From Albula goreensis (lineage: Eukaryota; Chordata; Actinopteri; Albuliformes; Albulidae): a stretch of DNA of 64,000 bases. The DNA lies in assembly GCA_022829145.1 (NCBI GenBank), contig CM040764.1:248001-312000 (forward strand), written 5' to 3'. The notes beneath the pieces were generated by a model. It saw only the letters and a list, made by a program, of their open reading frames with translations, did no database searches and was not told where the DNA came from. The translations under genes were made by a program, and so were the position numbers. The stretch's first letter is position 1. Each line of letters starts with the position of its first letter. This document shows, in pieces, positions 44,535-56,500 of this stretch.

Positions 44535-47500
44535 GTATAAATGCATTAATCAGATATATAATTATATAAATCGATTAATCAGGAATAAAACCTTGAATTT
44601 TGTGTATATCTGCAGTGCATAATCGGTGGGCATATACTGTATGTCACCCATTCTTAAGAACTGAGATAAGCCACCTCCAACCAGAAAAAACCTTACAAAA
44701 AACATTACAAGAAACCTTAAAAAAACAAATTGAATTGAATTGTGTGGTAAAAATTGCAATTTGTGTTTTATATACAGAATAGATCTAAAATCATTTTTGA
44801 AGTTCTTTAATTTTTTAACCTCTAAACCGGAGGATTGTCAAAAAATACATACAAGAGACAAGAATTAAAATTTGTATTTAAAGCCTTTCAATTTGGAAAC
44901 TGACTGTATATTATTCATAACATGCTTGTGAAAATCAAGTGTTTGAAACTTTGGTTTAAAATGTCTCAGACCTTAAAAAAATAATTTTACAGTGAAGTAT
45001 GAGTTAATTTAATTTGTTACTTTAAGATTTTTTAAATAGTGTACACAATGAAAGATGAGAGACTTTTCTTGAAATCTTCATTGTGGGAACTACTCTTTGG
45101 CAAATGGTTGGATTTGAAATACACTCTACCTGTAATTTGTGTTCACTAAAACTTGAACGAATGTTCTCAATTTTAAAAGTAAATTTGCACAAATAAATAT
45201 GCACTCGTGAATGTAAAAATCTGTTCCTCTGTGTGGTGAGTTAGTGACGGGTCAATGGAGCCACCACCCAAATTAAGAGGAGAATCCAAGGTGAACAGGT
45301 TCACATTTATACTGCTGTTTCTTTATTCCTCACTCTTACAGTCTACAGTCTGATGTAGGTAGAGTGGGGACACAGTTCCTCCGTACTTAAAAAACGTTTA
45401 ATTTTATTGTTTTCCAAAGGAATTCATCTGAATCTGTGTTCATGCTGTGAACTGTGTAAAAAGGACTAAACCTTTTCATCACACTCTTCATTGTACTCAA
45501 CAAACTTTTTTTTTAATTTGCATCCCTGATTTGATTGATCTGTACTCAACAGCCTTTAACAAATTTCTGAAATTAAGGCTTAATCGCGAACAAGTTGTGC
45601 AAAATGTAGAACGATTGCTAATTAGTAGATTTAAAGAAGAGATAAAGATTTGCTCTTCATTTTGGATATCACTTATTTAACTGCACAATAAAATAAAATA
45701 TTCAATCCATGTGCTGTGAGTTAGAGCTGCAATAAGAGGATGAGGTTAACTGAAAGCTCTGTCTCCATGTGCTGTGAGTTAGAGCTGCAGTAAGAGGATG
45801 AGGTTAACTGGAAGCTCTGTCTCCATGTGCTGTGAGTTAGAGCTGCAGTAAGAGGATGAGGTTAACTGGAAGCTCTGTCTCCATGTGCTGTGAGTTAGAG
45901 CTGCAGTAAGAGGATGAGGTTAACTGGAAGCTTTGTCTCCATGTGCTGTGAGTTGGAGCTGCAGTAAGAGGATGAGGTTAACTGGAAGCTCTGTCTCCAT
46001 GTGCTGTGAGTTAGAGCTGCAGTGAGAGGATGAGGTTAACTGGAAGCTCTGTCTCCATGTGCTGTGAGTTAGAGGCAATAAGAGGATGAGGTTAACTGGA
46101 AGCTCTGTCTCCATGTGCTGTGAGTTAGAGCTGCAGTAAGAGGATGAGGTTAACTGGAAGCTTTGTCTCCATGTGCTGTGAGTTGGAGCTGCAGTTAGAG
46201 TAGTTTAAGGTGAGAGATTGAAGTGCTTTCTCAGCTACAAGGTGATATTCTTACTCTTCTTCCTTCTTGTTGCCTCTGCACCTCATGTTCCCACAGTGTT
46301 TTATAAGTCAGTATTATATATTGCTGTACCTAACAACCTGTAGAAATTGAGAACTTGCAAGGAAAATAGCTTTTCCCACAGTTTTACTTATCACCAAGGT
46401 AATTCTGGAACATAACCATTCTTAGTTGGGCAGTATGAGAATAAGCTGCGTTTATGTCAGCAAATAGTTGGTGGCACCCTGAACTGCTGGGCTGTTCTCA
46501 CCAAATCACTTTTTAAAACAAATGTGCAATGTCTCTATTCTCTAATAGGATCCAGAGTGAAAGAGCAGGGTCACCTGTACCCAGCTGTCTGTCAATACAG
46601 AGTGACCAGTCAATGGAACAACCCATACAATTCAGTGGAGGATTTACAGGTGGTCCAAGGTAAGAAAATGGGTAGATATTTACCCTTCATTATCATTATG
46701 TTTATCTGTCAATGGCAACATTAAAGTGTAGGTGGGCTGTGCCATGTTATATTCAGGTGTATGACAGTGTACCATTTCACATTCAGGTGCAGGTTAGGAA
46801 TGCTGTGTCAAACTCAGGTGTAGGTGGGGTGTACCACATCACATTCAGGTGTGAAAGATGCAGTAAGAGGATGGGGTTAACTGGAAGCTCTGTCTCCATG
46901 TGCGGTGAGTTAGAGCGGCAGTGAGAGGATGAGGTTAACTGGAAGCTTTGTCTCCATGTGCTGTGAGTTAGAGCTGCAGTAAGAGGATGAGTTAACTGGG
47001 GAAGCTTTGTCTCATGTGCTGTGAGTTGGAGCTGCAGTTAGAGTAAGAGGGATGAGGTTAACTGGAAGCTTTGTCTCCATGTGCTGTGAGTTGGAGCTGC
47101 AGTTAGAGTAGTTTAAGGTGAGAGATTGAAGTGCTTTCTCAGCTACAAGGTGATATTCTTACTCTTCTTCCTTCTTGTTGCCTCTGCACCTCATGTTCCC
47201 ACAGTGTTTTATAAGTCAGTATTATATATTGCTGTACCTAACAACCTGTAGAAATTGAGAACTTGCAAGGAAAATAGCTTTTCCCACAGTTTTACTTATC
47301 GCCAAGGTAATCCTGGAACATAACCATTCTTAGTTGGGCAGTGTGAGAATAAGCTGCGTTTATGTCAGCAAATAGTTGGTGGCACCCTGAACTGCTGGGC
47401 TATTCTCACCAAATCACTTTTTAAAACAAATGTGCAATGTCTCTATTCTCTAATAGGATCCAGAGTGAAAGAGCAGGGTCACCTGTACCCAGCTGTCTGT

Positions 47501-50500
47501 CAATACAGAGTGACCAGTCAATGGAACAACCCATACAATTCAGTGGAGGATTTACAGGTGGTCCAAGGTAAGAAAATGGGTAGATATTTACCCTTCATTA
47601 TCATTATGTTTATCTGTCAATGGCAACATTAAAGTGTAGGTGGGCTGTGCCATGTTATATTCAGGTGTATGACAGTGTACCATTTCACATTCAGGTGCAG
47701 GTTAGGAATGCTGTGTCAAACTCAGGTGTAGGTGGGGTGTACCACATCACATTCAGGTGTGAAAGATGCAGTAAGAGGATGGGGTTAACTGGAAGCTCTG
47801 TCTCCATGTGCGGTGAGTTAGAGCGGCAGTGAGAGGATGAGGTTAACTGGAAGCTTTGTCTCCATGTGCTGTGAGTTGGAGCTGCAGTAAGAGGATGAGG
47901 TTAACTGGAAGCTCTGTCTCCATGTGCTGTGAGTTAGAGCTGCAGTGAGAGGATGAGGTTAACTGGAAGCTCTGTCTCCATGTGCTGTGAGTTAGAGCTG
48001 CAATAAGAGGATGAGGTTAACTGGAAGCTCTGTCTCCATGTGCTGTGAGTTAGAGCTGCAGTAAGAGGATGAGGTTAACTGGAAGCTTTGTCTCCATGTG
48101 CTGTGAGTTGGAGCTGCAGTTAGAGTAGTTTAAGGTGAGAGAGATTGAAGTGCTTTCTCAGCTACAAGGTGATATTCTTACTCTTCTTCCTTCTTGTTGC
48201 CTCTGCACCTGATGTTCCCACAGTGTTTTATAAGTCAGTATTATATATTGCTGTACCTAACAACCTGTAGAAATTGAGAACTTGCAAGGAAAATAGCTTT
48301 TCCCACAGTTTTACTTATCACCAAGGTAATTCTGGAACATAACCATTCTTAGTTGGGCAGTATGAGAATAAGCTGCGTTTATGTCAGCAAATAGTTGGTG
48401 GCACCCTGAACTGCTGGGCTGTTCTCACCAAATCACTTTTAAAACAAATGCAATGTCTCTATTCTCTAATAGGATCCAGAGTGAAAGAGCAGGGTCACCT
48501 GTACCCAGCTGTCTGTCAATACAGAGAGACCAGTCAATGGAACAACCCATACAATTCAGTGGAGGATTTACAGGTGGTCCAAGGTAAGAAAATGGGTAGA
48601 TATTTACCCTTCATTATCATTATGTTTATCTGTCAATGGCAACATTAAAGTGTAGGTGGGCTGTGCCATGTTATATTCAGGTGTATGACAGTGTACCATT
48701 TCACATTCAGGTGCAGGTTAGGAATGCTGTGTCAAACTCAGGTGTAGGTGGGGTGTACCACATCACATTCAGGTGTGAAAGATGCAGTAAGAGGATGGGG
48801 TTAACTGGAAGCTCTGTCTCCATGTGCGGTGAGTTAGAGCGGCAGTGAGAGGATGAGGTTAACTGGAAGCTCTGTCTCCATGTGCTGTGAGTTGGAGCTG
48901 CAAAGAGGATGGGGTTAACTGGAAGCTCTGCTCTGTGAGTTCCAGTGAGAGGCGGTGTTAAGAAGCTCTGTCTCCATGTGCTGTGAGTTAGAGAGGAGGA
49001 TGAGGTTAACTGGAAGCTTTGCTTTGTCTCCATGTGCTGTGAGTTGGAGCTGCAGTTAGAGTAGTTTAAGGTGAGAGATTGAAGTGCTTTCTCAGCTACA
49101 AGGTGATATTCTTACTCTTCTTCCTTCTTGTTGCCTCTGCACCTCATGTTCCCACAGTGTTTTATAAGTCAGTATTATATATTGCTGTACCTAACAACCT
49201 GTAGAAATGGAGAACTTGCAAGGAAAATAGCTTTTCCCACAGTTTTACTTATCACCAAGGTAATTCTGGAACATAACCATTCTTAGTTGGGCAGTATGAG
49301 AATAAGCTGCGTTTATGTCAGCAAATAGTTGGTGGCACCCTGAACTGCTGGGCTGTTCTCACCAAATCACTTTTTAAAACAAATGTGCAATGTCTCTATT
49401 CTCTAATAGGATCCAGAGTGAAAGAGCAGGGTCACCGGTACCCAGCTGTCTGTCAATACAGAGTGACCAGTCAATGGGACAACCCATACAATTCAGTGGA
49501 GGATTTACAGGTGGTCCAAGGTAAGAAAATGGGTAGATATTTACCCTTCATTATCATTATGTTTATCTGTCAATGGCAAGATTAAAGTGTAGGTGGGCTG
49601 TGCCATATTATATTCAGGTGTATGACAGTGTACCATTTCACATTCAGGTGCAGGTTAGGAATGCTGTGTCAAACTCAGGTGGAGGTGGGTGTACCACACA
49701 TTCAGATTCAGGTGTGAGAGAGCTCTGCAGTGAGTTAGAGCATGAGGTTAGGTTAACTGGAAGCTCTGTCTCCATGTGCTGTGAGTGAGTTAGAGCTGGA
49801 AGCTCTGTCTAAGAGGATGAGCTGGTTAACTGGAAGCTCTGTCTCCATGTGCTGTGAGTTGAGTTAGAGCTGCAGTAAGAGGATGAGGTTAACTGGAAGC
49901 TTTGTCTCCATGTGCTGTGAGTTGGAGCTGCAGTTAGAGTAGTTTAAGGTGAGAGATTGAAGTGCTTTCTCAGCTACAAGGTGATATTCTTACTCTTCTT
50001 CCTTCTTGTTGCCTGCCTCTGCACTCATGTTCCCACAGTGTTTTATAAGTCAGTATTATATATTGCTGTACCTAACAACCTGTAGAAATTGAGAACTTGC
50101 AAGGAAAATAGCTTTTCCCACAGTTTTACTTATCACCAAGGTAATTCTGGAACATAACCATTCTTAGTTGGGCAGTATGAGAATAAGCTGCGTTTATGTC
50201 AGCAAATAGTTGGTGGCACCTGAACTGCTGGGCTGTTCTCACCAAATCACTTTTTAAAACAAATGTGCAATGTCTCTATTCTCTAATAGGATCCAGAGTG
50301 AAAGAGCAGGGTCACCTGTACCCAGCTGTCTGTCAATACAGAGTGACCAGTCAATGGAACAACCCATACAATTCAGTGGAGGATTTACAGGTGGTCCAAG
50401 GTAAGAAAATGGGTAGATATTTACCCTTCATTATCATTATGTTTATCTGTCAATGGCAACATTAAAGTGTAGGTGGGCTGTGCCATGTTATATTCAGGTG

Positions 50501-53500
50501 TATGACAGTGTACCATTTCACATTCAGGTGCAGGTTAGGAATGCTGTGTCAAACTCAGGTGTAGGTGGGGTGTACCACATCACATTCAGGTGTGAAAGAT
50601 GCAGTAAGAGGATGGGGTTAACTGGAAGCTCTGTCTCCATGTGCGGTGAGTTAGAGCGGCAGTGAGAGGATGAGGTTAACTGGAAGCTCTGTCTCCATGT
50701 GCTGTGAGTTGGAGCTGCAGTTAGAGTAGTTTAAAGTGAGAGATTGAAGTGCTTTCTTAGCTACAAGGTGATATTCTTACTCTTCTTCCTTCTTGTTGCC
50801 TCTGCACGTCATGTTCCCACAGTGTTTTATAAGTCAGTATTATATATTGCTGTACCTAACAACCTGTAGAAATTGAGAACTTGCAAGGAAAATAGCTTTT
50901 CCCACAGTTTTACTTATCACCAAGGTAATTCTGGAACATAACCATTCTTAGTTGGGCAGTATGAGAATTAGCTGCGTTTATGTCAGCAAATAGTTGGTGG
51001 CACCCTGAACTGCTGGGCTGTTCTCACCAAATCACTTTTTAAAACAAATGTGCAATGTCTCTATTCTCTAATAGGATCCAGAGTGAAAGAGCAGGGTCAC
51101 CTGTACCCAGCTGTCTGTCAATACAGAGTGACCAGTCAATGGGACAACCCATACAATTCAGTGGAGGATTTACAGGTGGTCCAAGGTAAGAAAATGGGTA
51201 GATATTTACCCTTCATTATCATTATGTTTATCTGTCAATGGCAAGATTAAAGTGTAGGTGGGCTGTGCCATGTTATATTCAGGTGTATGACAGTGTACCA
51301 TTTCACATTCAGGTGCAGGTTAGAATGCTGTGTCAAACTCAGGTGGAGGTGGGGTGTACCACATCACATCACATTCCAGGTGTGAAAGATGCAGTAAGAG
51401 GATGGGGTTAACTGGAAGCTCTGTCTCCATGTGCTGTGAGTTAGAGCGGCAGTGAGAGGATGAGGTTAACTGGAAGCTTTGTCTCCATGTGCTGTGAGTT
51501 GGAGCTGCAGTTAGAGTAGTTTAAGGTGAGAGATTGAAGTGCTTTCTCAGCTACAAGGTGATATTCTTACTCTTCTTCCTTCTTGTTGCCTCTGCACGTC
51601 ATGTTCCCACAGTGTTTTATAAGTCAGTATTATATATTGCTGTACCTAACAACCTGTAGAAATTGAGAACTTGAAAGGAAAATAGCTTTTCCCACAGTTT
51701 TACTTATCGCCAAGGTAATTCTGGAACATAACCATTCTTAGTTGGGCAGTATGAGAATTAGCTGCGTTTATGTCAGCAAATAGTTGGTGGCACCCTGAAC
51801 TGCTGGGCTATTCTCACCAAATCACTTTTAAAACAAATGTGCAATGTCTCTATTCTCTAATAGGATCCAGAGTGAAAGAGCAGGGTCACCTTTTACCCAG
51901 CTGTCTGTCAATACAGAGTGACCAGTCAATGGGACAACCCATACAATTCAGTGGAGGATTTACAGGTGGTCCAAGGTAAGAAAATGGGTAGATATTTACC
52001 CTTCATTATCATTATGTTTATCTGTCAATGGCAACATTAAAGTGTAGGTGGGGCTGTGCCATGTTATATTCAGGTGTATGACAGTGTACCATTTCACATT
52101 CAGGTGCAGGTTAGTAAGAATGCTGTGTCTCCAGGTGTAGGTGGGGTGTACCACATCACATTCAGGTGTGAAAGATGCAGTAAGAGGATGGGGTTAACTG
52201 GAAGCTCTGTCTCCATGTGCGGTGAGTTAGAGCGGCAGTGAGAGGATGAGGTTAACTGGAAGCTCTATCTCCATGTGCTGTGAGTTGGAGCTGCAGTTAG
52301 AGTAGTTTAAAGTGAGAGATTGAAGTGCTTCCTTAGCTACAAGGTGATATTCTTACTCTTCTTCCTTCTTGTTGCCTGTGCACGTCATGTTCCCACAGTG
52401 TTTTATAAGTCAGTATTATATATTGCTGTACCTAACAACCTGTAGAAATTGAGAACTTGCAAGGAAAATAGCTTTTCCCACAGTTTTACTTATCACCAAG
52501 GTAATTCTGGAACATAACCATTCTTAGTTGGGCAGTATGAGAATTAGCTGCGTTTATGTCAGCAAATAGTTGGTGGCACCCTGAACTGCTGGGCTGTTCT
52601 CACCAAATCACTTTTTTAAAACAAATGTGCAATGTATCTATTCTCTAATAGGATCCAGAGTGAAAGAGCAGGGTCACCTGTACCCAGCTGTCTGTCAATA
52701 CAGAGTGACCAGTCAATGGGACAACCCATACAATTCAGTGGAGGATTTACAGGTGGTCCAAGGTAAGAAAATGGGTAGATATTTACCCTTCATTATCATT
52801 ATGTTTATCTGTCAATGGCAACATTAAAGTGTAGGTGGGCTGTGCCATGTTATATTCAGGTGTATGACAGTGTACCATTTCACATTCAGGTGCAGGTTAG
52901 GAATGCTGTGTCAAACTCAGGTGTAGGTGGGTGTACCACATCACATTCAGGTGTGAAAGATGCAGTAAGAGGATGGGGTTATCTGGAAGCTCTGTCTCCA
53001 TGTGCGGTGAGTTAGAGCGGCAGTGAGAGGATGAGGTTAACTGGAAGCTCTATCTCCATGTGCTGTGAGTTGGAGCTGCAGTTAGAGTAGTTTAAAGTGA
53101 GAGATTGAAGTGCTTTCTTAGCTACAAGGTGATATTCTTACTCTTCTTCCTTCTTGTTGCCTCTGCACCTCATGTTCCCACAGTGTTTTATAAGTCAGTA
53201 TATTATATTGCTGTACCTAACAACCTGTAGAAATGGAGAACTTGCAAGGAAAATAGCTTTTCCCACAGTTTTACTTATCACCAAGGTAATTCTGGAACAT
53301 AACCATTCTTAGTTGGGCAGTATGAGAATTAGCTGCGTTTATGTCAGCAAATAGTTGGTGGCACCCTGAACTGCTGGGCTGTTCTCACCAAATCACTTTT
53401 TAAAACAAATGTGCAATGTCTCTATTCTCTAATAGGATCCAGAGTGAAAGAGCAGGGTCACCTGTACCCAGCTGTCTGTCAATACAGAGTGACCAGTCAA

Positions 53501-56500
53501 TGGGACAACCCATACAATTCAGTGGAGGATTTACAGGTGGTCCAAGGTAAGAAAATGGGCAGATATTTACCCTTCATTATCATTATGTTTTATCTGTCAA
53601 TGGCAAGATTAAAGTGTAGGTGGGCTGTGCCATATTATATTCAGGTGTATGACAGTGTACCATTTCACATTCAGGTGCCGGTTAGGAATGCTGTGTCAAA
53701 CTCAGGTGGAGGTGGGGTGTACCACATCACATTCAGGTGAGAGATGCAGTAAGAGGATGAGGTTAACTGGAAGCTCTGTCTCCATGTGCTGTGAGTTAGA
53801 GCTGCAATAAGAGGATGAGGTTAACTGGAAGCTCCGTCTCCAAGTGCTGTGAGTTAGAGCTGCAGTAAGAGGAAGAGGATAACTGGTAGCTCTGTCTCCA
53901 TGTGCTGTGAGTTAGAGCTGCAATAAGAGGATGAGGTTAACTGGAAGCTCTGTCTCCATGTGCTGTGAGTTAGAGCTGCAGTAAGAGGATGAGGTTAACT
54001 GGAAGCTTTGTCTCCATGTGCTGTGAGTTGGAGCTGCAGTTAGAGTAGTTTAAGGTGAGAGATTGAAGTGCTTTCTCAGCTACAAGGTGATATTCTTACT
54101 CTTCTTCCTTCATGTTGCCTCTGCACCTCATGTTCCCACAGTGTTTTATAAGTCAGTATTATATATTGCTGTACCTAACAACCTGTAGAAATTGAGAACT
54201 TGCAAGGAAAATAGCTTTTCCCACAGTTTTACTTATCACCAAGGTAATTCTGGAACATAACCATTCTTAGTTGGGCAGTATGAGAATTAGCTGCGTTTAT
54301 GTCAGCAAATAGTTGGTGGCACCCTGAACTGCTGGGCTGTTCTCACCAAATCACTTTTTAAAACAAATGTGCAATGTATCTATTCTCTAATAGGATCCAG
54401 AGTGAAAGAGCAGGGTCACCTGTACCCAGCTGTCTGTCAATACAGAGTGACCAGTCAATGGGACAACCCATACAATTCAGTGGAGGATTTACAGGTGGTC
54501 CAAGGTAAGAAAATGGGTAGATATTTACCCTTCATTATCATTATGTTTATCTGTCAATGGCAACATTAAAGTGTAGGTGGGCTGTGCCATGTTATATTCA
54601 GGTGTATGACAGTGTACCATTTCACATTCAGGTGCAGGTTAGGAATGCTGTGTCAAACTCAGGTGTAGGTGGGGTGTACCACATCACATTCAGGTGTGAA
54701 AGATGCAGTAAGAGGATGGGGTTATCTGGAAGCTCTGTCTCCATGTGCGGTGAGTTAGAGCGGCAGTGAGAGGATGAGGTTAACTGGAAGCTCTATCTCC
54801 ATGTGCTGTGAGTTGGAGCTGCAGTTAGAGTAGTTTAAAGTGAGAGATTGAAGTGCTTTCTTAGCTACAAGGTGATATTCTTACTCTTCTTCCTTCTTGT
54901 TGCCTCTGCACCTCATGTTCCCACAGTGTTTTATAAGTCAGTATATTATATTGCTGTACCTAACAACCTGTAGAAATGGAGAACTTGCAAGGAAAATAGC
55001 TTTTCCCACAGTTTTACTTATCACCAAGGTAATTCTGGAACATAACCATTCTTAGTTGGGCAGTATGAGAATTAGCTGCGTTTATGTCAGCAAATAGTTG
55101 GTGGCACCCTGAACTGCTGGGCTGTTCTCACCAAATCACTTTTTAAAACAAATGTGCAATGTCTCTATTCTCTAATAGGATCCAGAGTGAAAGAGCAGGG
55201 TCACCTGTACCCAGCTGTCTGTCAATACAGAGTGACCAGTCAATGGGACAACCCATACAATTCAGTGGAGGATTTACAGGTGGTCCAAGGTAAGAAAATG
55301 GGTAGATATTTACCCTTCATTATCATTATGTTTATCTGTCAATGGCAAGATTAAAGTGTAGGTGGGCTGTGCCATATTATATTCAGGTGTATGACAGTGT
55401 ACCATTTCACATTCAGGTGCCGGTTAGGAATGCTGTGTCAAACTCAGGTGGAGGTGGGGTGTACCACATCACATTCAGGTGTGAGAGATGCAGTAAGAGG
55501 ATGAGGTTAACTAGAAGCTCTGTCTCCATGTGCTGTGAGTTAGAGCTGCAATAAGAGGATGAGGTTAACTGGAAGCTCCGTCTCCAAGTGCTGTGAGTTA
55601 GAGCTGCAGTAAGAGGAAGAGGATAACTGGTAGCTCTGTCTCCATGTGCTGTGAGTTAGAGCTGCAATAAGAGGATGAGGTTAACTGGAAGCTCTGTCTC
55701 CATGTGCTGTGAGTTAGAGCTGCAGTAAGAGGATGAGGTTAACTGGAAGCTTTGTCTCCATGTGCTGTGAGTTGGAGCTGCAGTTAGAGTAGTTTAAGGT
55801 GAGAGATTGAAGTGCTTTCTCAGCTACAAGGTGATATTCTTACTCTTCTTCCTTCATGTTGCCTCTGCACCTCATGTTCCCACAGTGTTTTATAGTCAGT
55901 ATTATATATTGCTGTACCTAACAACCTGTAGAAATTGAGAACTTGCAAGGAAAATAGCTTTTCCCAAAGTTTTACTTATCACCAAGGTAATTCTGGAACA
56001 TAACCATTCTTAGTTGGGCAGTATGAGAATAAGCTGTGTTTATGTCAGCAAATAGTTGGTGGCACCCTGAACTGCTGGGCTGTTCTCACCAAATCACTTT
56101 TTAAAACAAATGTGCAATGTCTCTATTCTCTAATAGGATCCAGAGTGAAAGAGCAGGGTCACCTGTACCCAGCTGTCTGTCAATACAGAGTGACCAGTCA
56201 ATGGGACAACCCATACAATTCAGTGGAGGATTTACAGGTGGTCCAAGGTAAGAAAATGGGTAGATATTTACCCTTCATTATCATTATGTTTATCTGTCAA
56301 TGGCAAGATTAAAGTGTAGGTGGGCTGTGCCATATTATATTCAGGTGTATGACAGTGTACCATTTCACATTCAGGTGCCGGTTAGGAATGCTGTGTCAAA
56401 CTCAGGTGGAGGTGGGGTGTACCACATCACATTCAGGTGTGAGATGCAGTAAGAGGATGAGGTTAACTGGAAGCTCTGTCTCCATGTGCTGTGAGTTAGA

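Noticed and set aside
46712-55554. Repeated 70-codon frames starting MATLKCRWAVPCYIQ
   Set aside because: They lie wholly in the intron and minisatellite part of each unit and are copied only because the unit is copied.
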